Shown here: positions 8,701-15,747 of the stretch, one piece after another
How the letters are laid out: each line of letters starts with the position of its first letter
Numbering within the stretch: position 1 is the stretch's first letter
Origin: JAGOEY01 sp017997515
GTDB taxonomy: Bacteria > Pseudomonadota > Gammaproteobacteria > Burkholderiales > Burkholderiaceae_C
Reading direction: 5' to 3'
Assembly: GCA_026314275.1 (NCBI GenBank)
Contig: CP111109.1
Location: forward strand, 496,001-560,000
Length of the DNA stretch: 64,000 bases
Notes under the pieces: model-generated
The model's database searches: none
What the model was told of the DNA's origin: nothing
Seen by the model: the letters and a program-made list of their open reading frames with translations, nothing else
Program-made: the position numbers and the translations under genes

Positions 8701-9061
8701 GGTGGCCGTGGCACCTGTGCCAACGCCCGTGCCAGCACCTGCGCCGGTTGCAGCGCCAGTGGCTCCTGTTGCCACCGGCCTGCCCAAGGTCGAGGCATTT
8801 GCACTGCCGCTGAACGAACTGCAGCAAGTGGCCGAAAGCTCCGGCCTGCAGTGGGTCAACTCCGACGCCGCCAAGTTTGCCGCCGTGCAGGCCGCCATTG
8901 CCGCCGAGCCCCGCCCGGTGCATGTGCCGCGCGAACGCCCCCCGGTGGTCGTGGTCAACGAAGGCCCGCTGGTGCTGGTGGAGACTCAGCGTGACCTGCG
9001 CGACCTGAAGCTGCCGTTTGAGCAAGTGGCCCCCGCCCCTGCACAACAGACCCTGCTGTAA
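5747..9061 (+). CDS. rne: Ribonuclease E
   Basis: The product of 1104 aa is the endoribonuclease that starts mRNA decay and processes rRNA and tRNA. The N-terminal half is the conserved catalytic part. It comprises MKRMLINATQAEERRLAIVD, an S1 domain with GNIYKAVVTRVEPSLEACFV, the 5'-sensor/RNase H region, the DNase-I-like core VSIDVNSARA and GGLIVIDFIDME with the two metal Asp residues, and the zinc link PCPRCGGSGH. After about residue 510 the protein is low-complexity: Ala/Pro linkers, then some 300 residues of Arg/Asp/Glu/Gly repeats typical of the degradosome scaffold and RNA-binding region. A short hydrophobic stretch (VGFMGWLKSLFG) lies between them and may bind membrane. The ATG is preceded by GAAGGAA. 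Confidence 0.96.
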   Translation: MKRMLINATQAEERRLAIVDGQKLLDYEIEIEGREQRKGNIYKAVVTRVEPSLEACFVDYGEDRHGFLPFKEISRQYFAEGVSVSQARINDVIREGQELVVQVEKEERGNKGAALTTFVSLAGRYVVLMPNNPRGGGVSRRIEGEDRAELKENMDQLEYPKGASIIARTAGIGRSAPELQWDLNYLLKLWSAIDGAAKGGKGAFLIYQESSLVIRAIRDYFNHDIGDILIDTDDIYEQAQQFMAHVMPEHAARVKRYRDDAALFSRFQIEHQIESAYARTVSLPSGGAIVIDHTEALVSIDVNSARAIKGGDIEETATRTNLEAADEVARQMRLRDLGGLIVIDFIDMEESKNRREVENRLRDALRQDRARVQFGTISKFGLMEMSRQRLKPALSEGSSIPCPRCGGSGHIRDTESSALQILRIIQEESMKDNTASVLCQVPVEVASFLLNEKRTEIAKIELKQRINVLMVPNKTLETPNYRLERLKHDDPRLDQIQASYKMAEEVEDPTAVTRRSQEPTNKQTPVIKGVLPDAPAPVAAPRAEAPAAPRAASSAPAPANRTASPAAKAATVAVAAPVAVGFMGWLKSLFGAAPAPAPAPVAPAPAAAARKDDKPEGRTGGRDGQRDGQRGDGRRGGRNDRNDRGGERSETRGNRDGEARAPRPEGDARPPREPREGDNRNRRGGRDGEQRGERSDTRNANSQGRDGEARAPRDGAEGRDNRGGRNEPREVREPREPREPREPRADRPEGERREPREPRDNRDGRAERAPRERREVDSQNATETVATTAQLAGTEGTLDAENDAQRSDRAPRNGERGDGAEGGRRERGRRGGRGPRNTEAGVDAQGNPVDDSRAPAHADSASAADGDAGERTGDAPGQRADAPEGEDRPRRSRDRYGRDRRERGDRPPRDGAQPERDGDTAAPAEAAEAPAQPSYFAAFQNAAPAASVAPVVAAAAAATAVAAVAVASRAEAPVAPAPAPAPAAAVAVAPVPTPVPAPAPVAAPVAPVATGLPKVEAFALPLNELQQVAESSGLQWVNSDAAKFAAVQAAIAAEPRPVHVPRERPPVVVVNEGPLVLVETQRDLRDLKLPFEQVAPAPAQQTLL
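8079..8108 (+). repeat. Possible partial dispersed repeat inside rne
   Basis: GCTACTGAAACAGTAGCT is a short palindrome resembling the GCTATTGATTCAATAGC part of the copy at 14467. It is translated in the disordered region of RNase E. The match is short and may be chance. Confidence 0.3.
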
Positions 9062-9072
9062 ACCAGGCCCCG

Positions 9073-9122
9073 GCCCCCGGTGGTGCATGCTTTTTCAAGC
9101 CTGCGCCTCCGGGGGCTTTTTT
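9073..9122 (+). terminator. Rho-independent terminator of rne
   Basis: GCCCCCGG (9073-9080) pairs with CCGGGGGC (9109-9116). A secondary GCATGCTT/AAGCCTGC stem lies in the loop, and a T6 run follows. It begins 11 bp after the rne stop. Confidence 0.85.
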
Positions 9123-9204
9123 ATGGGCGCTCGCCAAACCCCCACGTCTGCAACCGGGACGGAATCTGGGTTACAAACTCCCCCTGCTCTCCTCTGAAGA
9201 CCCC

Positions 9205-9978
9205 ATGCTGTTCCTGCTGTCCCCCGCCAAATCGCTCGACTACGAGACCCCGCTGCCACCCACGCTGGCGCACAGCCAGCCGCTGTTCACCCAACAGTCC
9301 GCCGCCCTCATCAAAGTGCTGCGCCAGCAGTCACCGCAGCAGATCGCCGAGCTGATGCACCTGAGTGATGCTTTGTCGATGCTCAACGTGGCGCGGTATA
9401 CGGCGTGGTCGTCCAAAGCCACTGCGAAGAATGCGCGGCAGGCGGTGCTGGCGTTTAACGGAGATGTGTACGACGGCCTGGCCGCCCGCAGCCTGCCCGA
9501 GGCGGACCTGGCCTGGGCGCAAGACCATTTGGCCATCCTCAGCGGGCTGTATGGCGTGCTGCGCCCACTCGACCTGCTGCAGCCCTACCGGCTGGAGATG
9601 GGCACCCGGCTGGCCACCGACAAAGGCCAGACGCTGTACCAGTTCTGGGGCACCCAGATTGCCGACTACCTGAACCAGCGCCTGCAGGCCGACGCCACCC
9701 CGGTGGTCGTCAACCTCGCATCGCAGGAGTACTTCAAGTCGGTGGACCGCAAGGTGCTCAAGGCCCGGGTGATCGACTGTGTGTTCGAGGACTGGAAGGG
9801 CGGGCAGTACAAAATCATCAGCTTCCACGCCAAACGCGCACGTGGGCTGATGGCGCGGTACGCCGTCACCCAGCGTGTCACGCTGCCGCGCCAGCTCGAA
9901 GGTTTTGACCTGGACGGGTATGTTTTTGATGCGGCCGTGTCCCAACCCGACCGGCTCGTCTTCCGCAGGAGAATGTGA
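9205..9978 (+). CDS. yaaA: Peroxide stress protein YaaA (DUF328)
   Basis: The product of 257 aa is the YaaA family protein, which in E. coli lowers free intracellular iron during hydrogen peroxide stress and binds DNA. Family hallmarks visible are MLFLLSPAKSLDYE at the N-terminus, FNGDVYDGL near residue 91, LSGLYGVLRPLDLLQPYRLEMG around 112-133, and NLASQEYFKSV. The C-terminal SFHAKRARGLMARY holds the conserved basic segment. Length equals that of the E. coli protein. It starts after the rne terminator and is followed only 4 bp later by a 2OG-Fe(II) oxygenase gene, so these two are likely cotranscribed. Confidence 0.94.
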   Translation: MLFLLSPAKSLDYETPLPPTLAHSQPLFTQQSAALIKVLRQQSPQQIAELMHLSDALSMLNVARYTAWSSKATAKNARQAVLAFNGDVYDGLAARSLPEADLAWAQDHLAILSGLYGVLRPLDLLQPYRLEMGTRLATDKGQTLYQFWGTQIADYLNQRLQADATPVVVNLASQEYFKSVDRKVLKARVIDCVFEDWKGGQYKIISFHAKRARGLMARYAVTQRVTLPRQLEGFDLDGYVFDAAVSQPDRLVFRRRM

Positions 9979-9982
9979 CGCC

Positions 9983-10849
9983 ATGAGCCAGACCCAACAC
10001 CCCACCCAAGCCGTCACACCCGAACTGCGGCAATGGATCATTGCGCAGGCCGAGGCCGGTTATGCCGCCGACGTGGTGGTGAAGTCGATGTGTGCTTCGG
10101 GCTGGTCTGAAGACGTGGCCGTGGATGCGCTGGAAAGCACGCTGCGCGGCCACCTGAACGAGGCGGCCGTGCGCCAGGGTTTGCCATCCGCCGTGCCAGT
10201 GCCCGACCCGGCCCTTGGCGACGCACCGCTGTATGTGGATGCGGGCGACCGGCGTGTGGCTGTGCTGCAAACCATGGCCATCCCCCGCATCGTGGTGTTT
10301 GGCAACCTGCTGAGTGACGAGGAATGTGACGCCCTGATCGCGCTGGCCCAGCCGCGCATGGCACGCTCACTGACGGTGGCTACCCAGACCGGCGGTGAGG
10401 AAGTGAATGACGACCGCACCAGCAGCGGCATGTTCTTCCAGCGCGGCGAACATGCGTTGGTCACCCGGATTGAAGCGCGCATCGCCCACCTGCTGCGCTG
10501 GCCGATCGAGAACGGCGAAGGCCTGCAGATCCTGCACTACCACCCGGGTGCCGAATACAAACCACATTACGACTACTTCGACCCCAGTGCGCCCGGCACC
10601 CCCAGCATCCTCAAACGCGGCGGCCAGCGGGTTGGCACCCTGGTGATGTACCTGGGTGCGCCCGAAAAAGGCGGCGGCACGGTGTTTCCCGACGTACACC
10701 TCGAAGTGGCACCGCAACGCGGCAACGCAGTGTTCTTCAGCTACGAACGGCCCCACCCGTCCACCAAGACGCTGCACGGCGGCGCACCCGTCATCGCGGG
10801 CGAAAAGTGGATCGCCACCAAATGGCTGCGTGAACGCCAATTCGACTAA
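9983..10849 (+). CDS. 2OG-Fe(II) oxygenase, prolyl 4-hydroxylase type
   Basis: The product of 288 aa has a helical N-terminal region (about 1-85) followed by a prolyl-4-hydroxylase alpha-subunit-like dioxygenase domain. HYDYFD supplies the His-x-Asp of the iron triad. The distal His lies in TLHGGAPV, and the 2-oxoglutarate-binding Lys is in AGEKWIATKW. NDDRTSSGMFF is another P4Hc motif. Such enzymes hydroxylate peptide prolines or other substrates using O2 and 2-oxoglutarate, but the target is unknown. An open frame extending 108 bp upstream overlaps yaaA and was rejected in favour of the ATG at 9983, four bases after the yaaA stop. Confidence 0.88.
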   Translation: MSQTQHPTQAVTPELRQWIIAQAEAGYAADVVVKSMCASGWSEDVAVDALESTLRGHLNEAAVRQGLPSAVPVPDPALGDAPLYVDAGDRRVAVLQTMAIPRIVVFGNLLSDEECDALIALAQPRMARSLTVATQTGGEEVNDDRTSSGMFFQRGEHALVTRIEARIAHLLRWPIENGEGLQILHYHPGAEYKPHYDYFDPSAPGTPSILKRGGQRVGTLVMYLGAPEKGGGTVFPDVHLEVAPQRGNAVFFSYERPHPSTKTLHGGAPVIAGEKWIATKWLRERQFD

Positions 10850-10860
10850 TTCAGACCACT

Positions 10861-10924
10861 TTTAACAACCAAATAGGCCTGCAGCGCATGCAGGACAAGC
10901 GTATACAGCTATGAAAATCAAAGC
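10861..10924 (+). repeat. Dispersed CAGCTAT repeat, copy that supplies a start codon
   Basis: The sequence reads GGCCTGCAGCGCATG, then GGACAAGCG, then CAGCTATGAAAATCAAA. The ATG of the next hydrolase gene lies inside the CAGCTAT(G)AAAAT part of the repeat. The match to the copies at 24911 and 60560 is moderate to good. Confidence 0.6.
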
Positions 10925-11789
10925 AAACGGCATCGACATCGAAGTGGAAGACACCGGCGGCACCGGGCCGGTGGTGGTGCTCATCATGGGCCTGGGCATG
11001 CAGCTGGTGGCCTGGCCGCTGCAGCTGGTGGATGCGCTGGTGGCGGCGGGTTACCGCGTCATCCGGCACGACAACCGCGACATCGGCCTGTCGCAGAAAT
11101 TTGACGACAAAGGCGTGCCCAACCTGCTGTGGGAATCGATCAAGCTGAAGCTGGGCGTCACCCTGCGCCCGCCCTATTCGCTCAACGACATGGCGCTGGA
11201 CACCGTGGGTGTGCTGGACGCACTGGGTGTGGCGCAGGCCCATATCGTTGGGGCCTCCATGGGCGGCATGATCGCCCAGCGGGTGGCCCTGGCCGCACCC
11301 GAGCGCACCCTGAGCCTGACCAGCATCATGAGCACCAGCGGGGCCAAAGGCCTGCCCAACCCCAAGGCCAAAGTGATCCGCGCCCTCATGGCCCGGCCCA
11401 AGGGCCAGGACCGCGAGGCCATCCTGAAGCATTACGTACACCTGCTGCGGGTCATCGGCAGCCCGGCTTTTCCGATGGAAGAAAGCCTGGTGCGCGAACG
11501 CATCTCCGCCGGGCTCGACCGCAGCTACGCCCCGTTTGGCACCATGCGCCAGATGGTGGCCATTGCCGCCGACACCGGCCGTGCCCGCGCGTTGGCCAAC
11601 ATCTCTGCACCCACGCTGGTCCTCCACGGCAAGGCCGACCCGCTGGTGCCGTATGCCTGCGGTGAAGACACGGCGCGGCGGATTGCCGGAGCACGGATGG
11701 TCGGCATCGACGGCATGGGCCACGACCTGCCGCCCGAAGTGATCACCCGGCTGCTGCCGCCCATGCTGGGACACCTGCAGTCCACCTGA
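10911..11789 (+). CDS. Alpha/beta hydrolase
   Basis: The product of 292 aa has the alpha/beta-hydrolase fold. The nucleophile elbow is GASMGGM with Ser116, the acid is probably Asp in GKADPLVP, and the base is His in DGMGHDLPP. The oxyanion loop MGLGMQLVAWP precedes RVIRHDNRDIGLS, a pattern seen in bacterial esterase/aclacinomycin-methylesterase-like proteins. No signal peptide is seen, so it is cytoplasmic. The substrate is not predictable. The start codon lies in a dispersed repeat, and no clear Shine-Dalgarno sequence precedes it. queF follows after 9 bp. Confidence 0.86.
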   Translation: MKIKANGIDIEVEDTGGTGPVVVLIMGLGMQLVAWPLQLVDALVAAGYRVIRHDNRDIGLSQKFDDKGVPNLLWESIKLKLGVTLRPPYSLNDMALDTVGVLDALGVAQAHIVGASMGGMIAQRVALAAPERTLSLTSIMSTSGAKGLPNPKAKVIRALMARPKGQDREAILKHYVHLLRVIGSPAFPMEESLVRERISAGLDRSYAPFGTMRQMVAIAADTGRARALANISAPTLVLHGKADPLVPYACGEDTARRIAGARMVGIDGMGHDLPPEVITRLLPPMLGHLQST

Positions 11790-11798
11790 AATCGATCC

Positions 11799-12644
11799 AT
11801 GAACACTCCTGAAGATTCCCAGCTCGGCAAGTCGTCGGCCTATATCGACCAGTACGACGCGTCCCTGCTGTTCCCCATCCCGCGTGCTGGCAAACGCGCC
11901 GAGATTGGTGTGGCAAGCTCAGCCCCGTTTTTTGGCGCCGACCTGTGGACCGCCTTCGAGCTGAGTTGGCTCAACCCGCGAGGCAAACCGCAGGTGGCGC
12001 TGGCGCACATCACCGTGCCGAGTGAATCGCCCAACATCATCGAAAGCAAGTCGTTCAAGCTCTACCTGAACAGCTTCAACAACACGCGGTTTGCCGATGC
12101 CGCCGAAGTGCAGTCCCGCCTGCGTGCCGACCTCAGCGAGGCCGCCTGGCGCGGCGCGGAGCATGCGTCCGTGGTGGGTGTCAAACTGCTGCTGCCCGAG
12201 ATGTTCGACCGCGAACCGGTGCATGAACTCGATGGTTTAAGCCTCGACCGCCTCGACGTGGAATGCACCCGCTACACCCCCGCGCCCGACCTGCTGCGGG
12301 CCGACACGGACGAGCCGCCCGTGGACGAAGTGCTGACCAGCAATCTGCTCAAAAGCAACTGCCTGGTGACCGGCCAGCCCGACTGGGGCAGCGTACAGAT
12401 CCGCTACAGCGGCCCGCAGATCGACCAGGAAGGCCTGCTGCAGTACCTCGTGAGTTTTCGCAACCACAACGAATTCCACGAGCAATGCGTCGAGCGCATC
12501 TTTATGGACATCTGGACGCGCTGCCAGCCTACCCAACTGACCGTGTACGCGCGCTACACCCGCCGTGGGGGCCTGGACATCAACCCATTCCGCACCAGCC
12601 ACCCTGGTACCTTGCCACCGAATATCCGGATGGCGCGGCAGTAA
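11799..12644 (+). CDS. queF: NADPH-dependent 7-cyano-7-deazaguanine reductase QueF
   Basis: The product of 281 aa reduces preQ0 to preQ1 in queuosine biosynthesis, using two NADPH. It is of the long, two-domain E. coli type. The QueF motif ESKSFKLYLNSFNN lies at residues 82-95 and the catalytic Cys188 in LLKSNCLVTGQPDWG. FHEQCVERIF carries the conserved Glu/His substrate-binding residues. Length matches E. coli QueF (282 aa). It is flanked by two alpha/beta-hydrolase genes on the same strand with gaps of 9 and 8 bp, suggesting one transcript. No other queuosine gene and no preQ1 riboswitch was noticed here. Confidence 0.95.
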   Translation: MNTPEDSQLGKSSAYIDQYDASLLFPIPRAGKRAEIGVASSAPFFGADLWTAFELSWLNPRGKPQVALAHITVPSESPNIIESKSFKLYLNSFNNTRFADAAEVQSRLRADLSEAAWRGAEHASVVGVKLLLPEMFDREPVHELDGLSLDRLDVECTRYTPAPDLLRADTDEPPVDEVLTSNLLKSNCLVTGQPDWGSVQIRYSGPQIDQEGLLQYLVSFRNHNEFHEQCVERIFMDIWTRCQPTQLTVYARYTRRGGLDINPFRTSHPGTLPPNIRMARQ

Positions 12645-12652
12645 ACCGCCTC

Positions 12653-13516
12653 ATGAATTTGCCCGCCCCCAGCCCCGAAGACTTCCTGGCCGCACTGCGC
12701 AACAGCGCCACCCGGCGCGAAACCCCTTGCGGCAGCGGCAGCCTGGTCTGGCATGTATGGGGCGCAGCAAACGCGGAACACGCACCCGTGGTGCTGCTCC
12801 ACGGCGGCAGTGGCAGCTGGACCCACTGGGCCTGCAACATGGCCGCACTGGTGCAGGCGGGCCACCAGGTGCTGGCGCCCGACCTGCCCGGTTTTGGTGA
12901 CTCGGCCCGCCCCGCCACTGGGCGCGACGCCGATGCCCTGGTTGCGCCGCTGGAGACGGGGCTGCAAACCTTGATCGGCACCCAGGCCTGTGACCTGGTT
13001 GGCTTTTCGTTTGGTGGGATGACCGCCGGTTTATGGACTGCCGCCTTCCCCGCGCGGGTGCGCAGGCTGGTGGTTGCAGGTGCACCCGGCCTGGGTGTGG
13101 TGGGCCGCAACACCGTGCCGCTGACCGCGTGGCGCCACCTCACCGACCCCGCCGCTGTCGAGGCCGTACACCGCCACAACCTGGCGGCGCTGATGCTGCA
13201 CGACCCGGCCGCCATCACCCCGCTGGCGCTGCACATCCACAGCACCAACGTGGCCCGCGACCGCATGCCCGGCCGCCGCCTGGCCTACACCGATGCCCTG
13301 GCGCAGGCGCTGGGCCGCATCACCCACCCGGTATGGGCCATCTATGGCCGCGAAGACGCCTTGTACAAAGGCCAACTCGACGCGCTGGCTATGGCGCTGG
13401 CGGTAGCCCAGGCGTTCCAGGGCCTGACGCTGCTGGACGGCGCAGGCCACTGGCTGCAGTTTGAGTATGCAGAGGCGTTTGATGCCGTGCTGGCGGGCAT
13501 CTTGCAGGGCGACTGA
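12653..13516 (+). CDS. Alpha/beta fold hydrolase
   Basis: The product of 287 aa carries the alpha/beta-hydrolase motifs LLHGGSGSWTHW (oxyanion loop), APDLPGFGDS, the nucleophile elbow GFSFGGMTAG, an acid in YGREDALY, and the catalytic His in GAGHWLQFE. This set resembles meta-cleavage product hydrolases and related C-C or ester hydrolases, but the substrate cannot be assigned. The ATG at 12653 is 8 bp after the queF stop. A longer frame beginning inside queF is an overlap artefact. It converges with the crotonase gene, ending 7 bp from it. Confidence 0.86.
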   Translation: MNLPAPSPEDFLAALRNSATRRETPCGSGSLVWHVWGAANAEHAPVVLLHGGSGSWTHWACNMAALVQAGHQVLAPDLPGFGDSARPATGRDADALVAPLETGLQTLIGTQACDLVGFSFGGMTAGLWTAAFPARVRRLVVAGAPGLGVVGRNTVPLTAWRHLTDPAAVEAVHRHNLAALMLHDPAAITPLALHIHSTNVARDRMPGRRLAYTDALAQALGRITHPVWAIYGREDALYKGQLDALAMALAVAQAFQGLTLLDGAGHWLQFEYAEAFDAVLAGILQGD

Positions 13517-13523
13517 ACCGCCC

Positions 13524-14357
13524 TCAGCCTTGCTCTGAAAACCCCACCAGCGCCGACAGCGGTGTGAACTGCCCGGCCCGCTTCTCCTTCATCGCCGCGA
13601 CCGATTCACGCACATGGGTATTGCTCCAGATCGCGCCCTGCAGCCAGCCCATTTGTTCCAGCGCGTCATGCACCGAATGGTCACGTGTGTAGTGGATGGC
13701 CTGTTTGGTGCCCCAGATAGCCACGGGGGGTTTGGCGGCAATCTCGGCGGCGCATTGCAGGGCTCCGGCCAGCAAGGCCTCGGGGGTGTCGAACACGGCG
13801 TTGACCAGGCCATAGCCCAGCGCCTTGTCCGCACCCAGGCGGCGGCCGGTGTAGGCCAGCTCTTTCACCACGGCTTCGGGGATAAGTTTGGGCAGACGCT
13901 GCAGCGTGCCCACGTCGGCCACCATACCGATGTTGATCTCCTGGATGCAGAAAAACGCGTCGGCCGTGGCGTAACGGATGCAGCAGGCGGTGACCATGTC
14001 CACCGCACCACCGATACAGCCGCCCTGGATGGCGGCGATCACCGGAATCCGCAGGCGCTCCAGCTTGGTGAAGGTGGACTGCATGTCGGTCAGCAAATCA
14101 AAAATGGCGGCGCGGCCTTCGGGACTTTGGTCGTCCATCTGGATGGCCCCGGCGAATGTCTCCAGCGCCATACCCGCGCTGAAGTGTTTGCCCGTGCTGC
14201 TGATGACCAGCACCCGTGCCGTTCCCTCGCGGTGGATGCGTGTCAGCACGTCGTCCAGTTCGCGCCAGAACGTGGGGTGCATGGTGTTCATGGCCTCGGG
14301 GCGGCTCAGCACCAGGTGGGCGATGTGGTTTTGTTCGGTGAGGGTGAAGCTGTGCAT
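13524..14357 (-). CDS. Crotonase family protein, dienoyl-CoA isomerase-like
   Basis: The product of 277 aa belongs to the enoyl-CoA hydratase/isomerase superfamily. HFSAGMALETF supplies the oxyanion-hole region. QEINIGMVADVGTLQRLPKL matches the delta(3,5)-delta(2,4)-dienoyl-CoA isomerase segment that contains the catalytic Glu and Asp of rat ECH1. The third acidic residue of that enzyme, an Asp in the ACDIRY motif, reads ACCIRY here. Eukaryotic-type ECH1 shifts conjugated dienes during unsaturated fatty-acid oxidation, so a role in fatty-acid or aromatic acyl-CoA degradation is likely. The start at 14357 (MHSFTL) was chosen over an upstream extension of 20 codons that does not match the family. 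Confidence 0.85.
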   Translation of the reverse strand: MHSFTLTEQNHIAHLVLSRPEAMNTMHPTFWRELDDVLTRIHREGTARVLVISSTGKHFSAGMALETFAGAIQMDDQSPEGRAAIFDLLTDMQSTFTKLERLRIPVIAAIQGGCIGGAVDMVTACCIRYATADAFFCIQEINIGMVADVGTLQRLPKLIPEAVVKELAYTGRRLGADKALGYGLVNAVFDTPEALLAGALQCAAEIAAKPPVAIWGTKQAIHYTRDHSVHDALEQMGWLQGAIWSNTHVRESVAAMKEKRAGQFTPLSALVGFSEQG

Positions 14358-14451
14358 GGGTGTCTCCGGATGGGTTTGCACGGCACTGTAGCGCCCCGTG
14401 GCATGGCGGGCTGTCACTTAGGCAATGGGCGCAACACAGGCCCGCAGCGCC

Positions 14452-15723
14452 CTAAAACAACTGCCCTGTAGCTGCTATTGATTCAATAGCAGCTTGCGCT
14501 CTCCCCTTCTGCGCCAGAGGCATTTTTTGTTCATGAATAGCGGCCTCATCGTGCTTCACCAGTGCCCCCACCCGCACGCCCAGCAAACGCAGCTTTTTAT
14601 CCAGCGGCACCCGTTTGAGGCACTGGCCCGCCACACGGCGGATGGTGGCGGCGTCGGCGGTGTGCGCCAGCACGGTCTGGTCGCGCGTGGCGGTTTTGAA
14701 GTCGTCGTAACGCAGCTTGATGCCGATGGTTTTGCCCACATAGCCCTTGCGCTGCAGGTCGTCGGCCACCTTTTCACACAGCCAGGTGAAGATGCGGCCC
14801 AGCTCGGCCTTGTCGTGCACGGCATGCAGGTCGCGGTCGAACGTGGTCTCGCGGCTCATGGACACAGGTTCACTCTCGGTGACAACAGGTCGTTCATCAC
14901 GGCCGCGCGCCACTTCAAACATCCATGCCCCGGTGGACTTGCCAAAGGTGGCCATCAGCCAGTCGCGCTCGCGTGCGGCCAGGTCACCAATGGTGTGGAT
15001 GCCATGGCGCTGCAATTTCTCGTCGGCCTTGGGGCCGATGCCGTTGACCTTGCGGCAGGGCAGCGGCCAGATCTTGGCTTGCAGATCGTCCGCCGACACG
15101 ATGGAAATACCGTTGGGTTTGTTGAACTCACTCGCCATCTTGGCCAGCAGTTTGTTGGGGGCCACACCGACCGAACAGGTCAGCCCGGTGGCCTGCAGGA
15201 TGGACTTCTGGATCAGCCGCGCCAGCACACGCCCGCCCTCGCGTTGGCCTCCAGGCACATCGGTGAAGTCGATGTACACCTCGTCCACACCCCGGTCTTC
15301 CACCACCGGGGCAATCTCGCGGATGGTGTCCTTGAACAGGCGCGACAAGCGGCGCACTTCGTCAAAGTCCACCGGCAGCACCAGTGCCTGCGGGCAGAGT
15401 TTGGCGGCCTTCATCATGCCCATGGCCGAGCCGATACCAAACTGGCGGGCAGCATAGGTGGCGGTGGTGATGACACCCCGGCCTACGTAGTCCTTCAGCA
15501 GCGGAAACGCGGCGATCGGAATGTCGGCCAGCGTGCCGCCTTCGGGGATGTTGCGGATGGCTTCGTCCACCTTGCGACGGCCGCCACCAATCACCATGGG
15601 CAGGCCCTTGAGCTGCGGGTAACGCAGCAACTCGACCGACGCAAAAAAAGCGTCCATGTCGAGATGCGCAATGCGGCGCGGCAAAGAGGGAGCCGGAATG
15701 TCGGCAGAAGCAGGTGCGGTCAC
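14452..15723 (-). CDS. dinB: DNA polymerase IV (DinB)
   Basis: The product of 423 aa is a Y-family translesion polymerase. IAHLDMDAFFASVE carries the first catalytic Asp, and VDEVYIDFTDV holds the Asp-Glu pair. GIGPKADEKLQRHGI is the helix-hairpin-helix, and the little-finger domain contains RETTFDRDL and VGKTIGIKLRYDDFKTATR. Translation probably starts at GTG 15723, since no ATG gives the full palm. The last residues (about QAAIESIAATGQLF) are encoded by the dispersed repeat at 14467-14527 instead of the usual beta-clamp-binding tail. Whether a clamp motif remains is unclear. Confidence 0.94.
   Translation of the reverse strand: MTAPASADIPAPSLPRRIAHLDMDAFFASVELLRYPQLKGLPMVIGGGRRKVDEAIRNIPEGGTLADIPIAAFPLLKDYVGRGVITTATYAARQFGIGSAMGMMKAAKLCPQALVLPVDFDEVRRLSRLFKDTIREIAPVVEDRGVDEVYIDFTDVPGGQREGGRVLARLIQKSILQATGLTCSVGVAPNKLLAKMASEFNKPNGISIVSADDLQAKIWPLPCRKVNGIGPKADEKLQRHGIHTIGDLAARERDWLMATFGKSTGAWMFEVARGRDERPVVTESEPVSMSRETTFDRDLHAVHDKAELGRIFTWLCEKVADDLQRKGYVGKTIGIKLRYDDFKTATRDQTVLAHTADAATIRRVAGQCLKRVPLDKKLRLLGVRVGALVKHDEAAIHEQKMPLAQKGRAQAAIESIAATGQLF
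14467..14527 (-). repeat. Dispersed CAGCTAT repeat encoding the DinB C-terminus
   Basis: GCTGCTATTGA and TCAATAGCAGC form a perfect 11-bp hairpin with a one-base loop. CTTGCGCTCTCCCC and GCGCCAGAGGCATTTTT follow. It is the same family as the copies at 32395 and 38755. It is translated as the DinB tail and contributes the end of that frame. Confidence 0.7.
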
Positions 15724-15747
15724 CCTGCTATTTTGCGCGGAGAGTGG

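Noticed and set aside
7403..9088. 561-codon and other long antisense frames across the 3' half of rne
   Set aside because: They mirror the repetitive Arg/Glu/Ala coding region of RNase E and have no family features.
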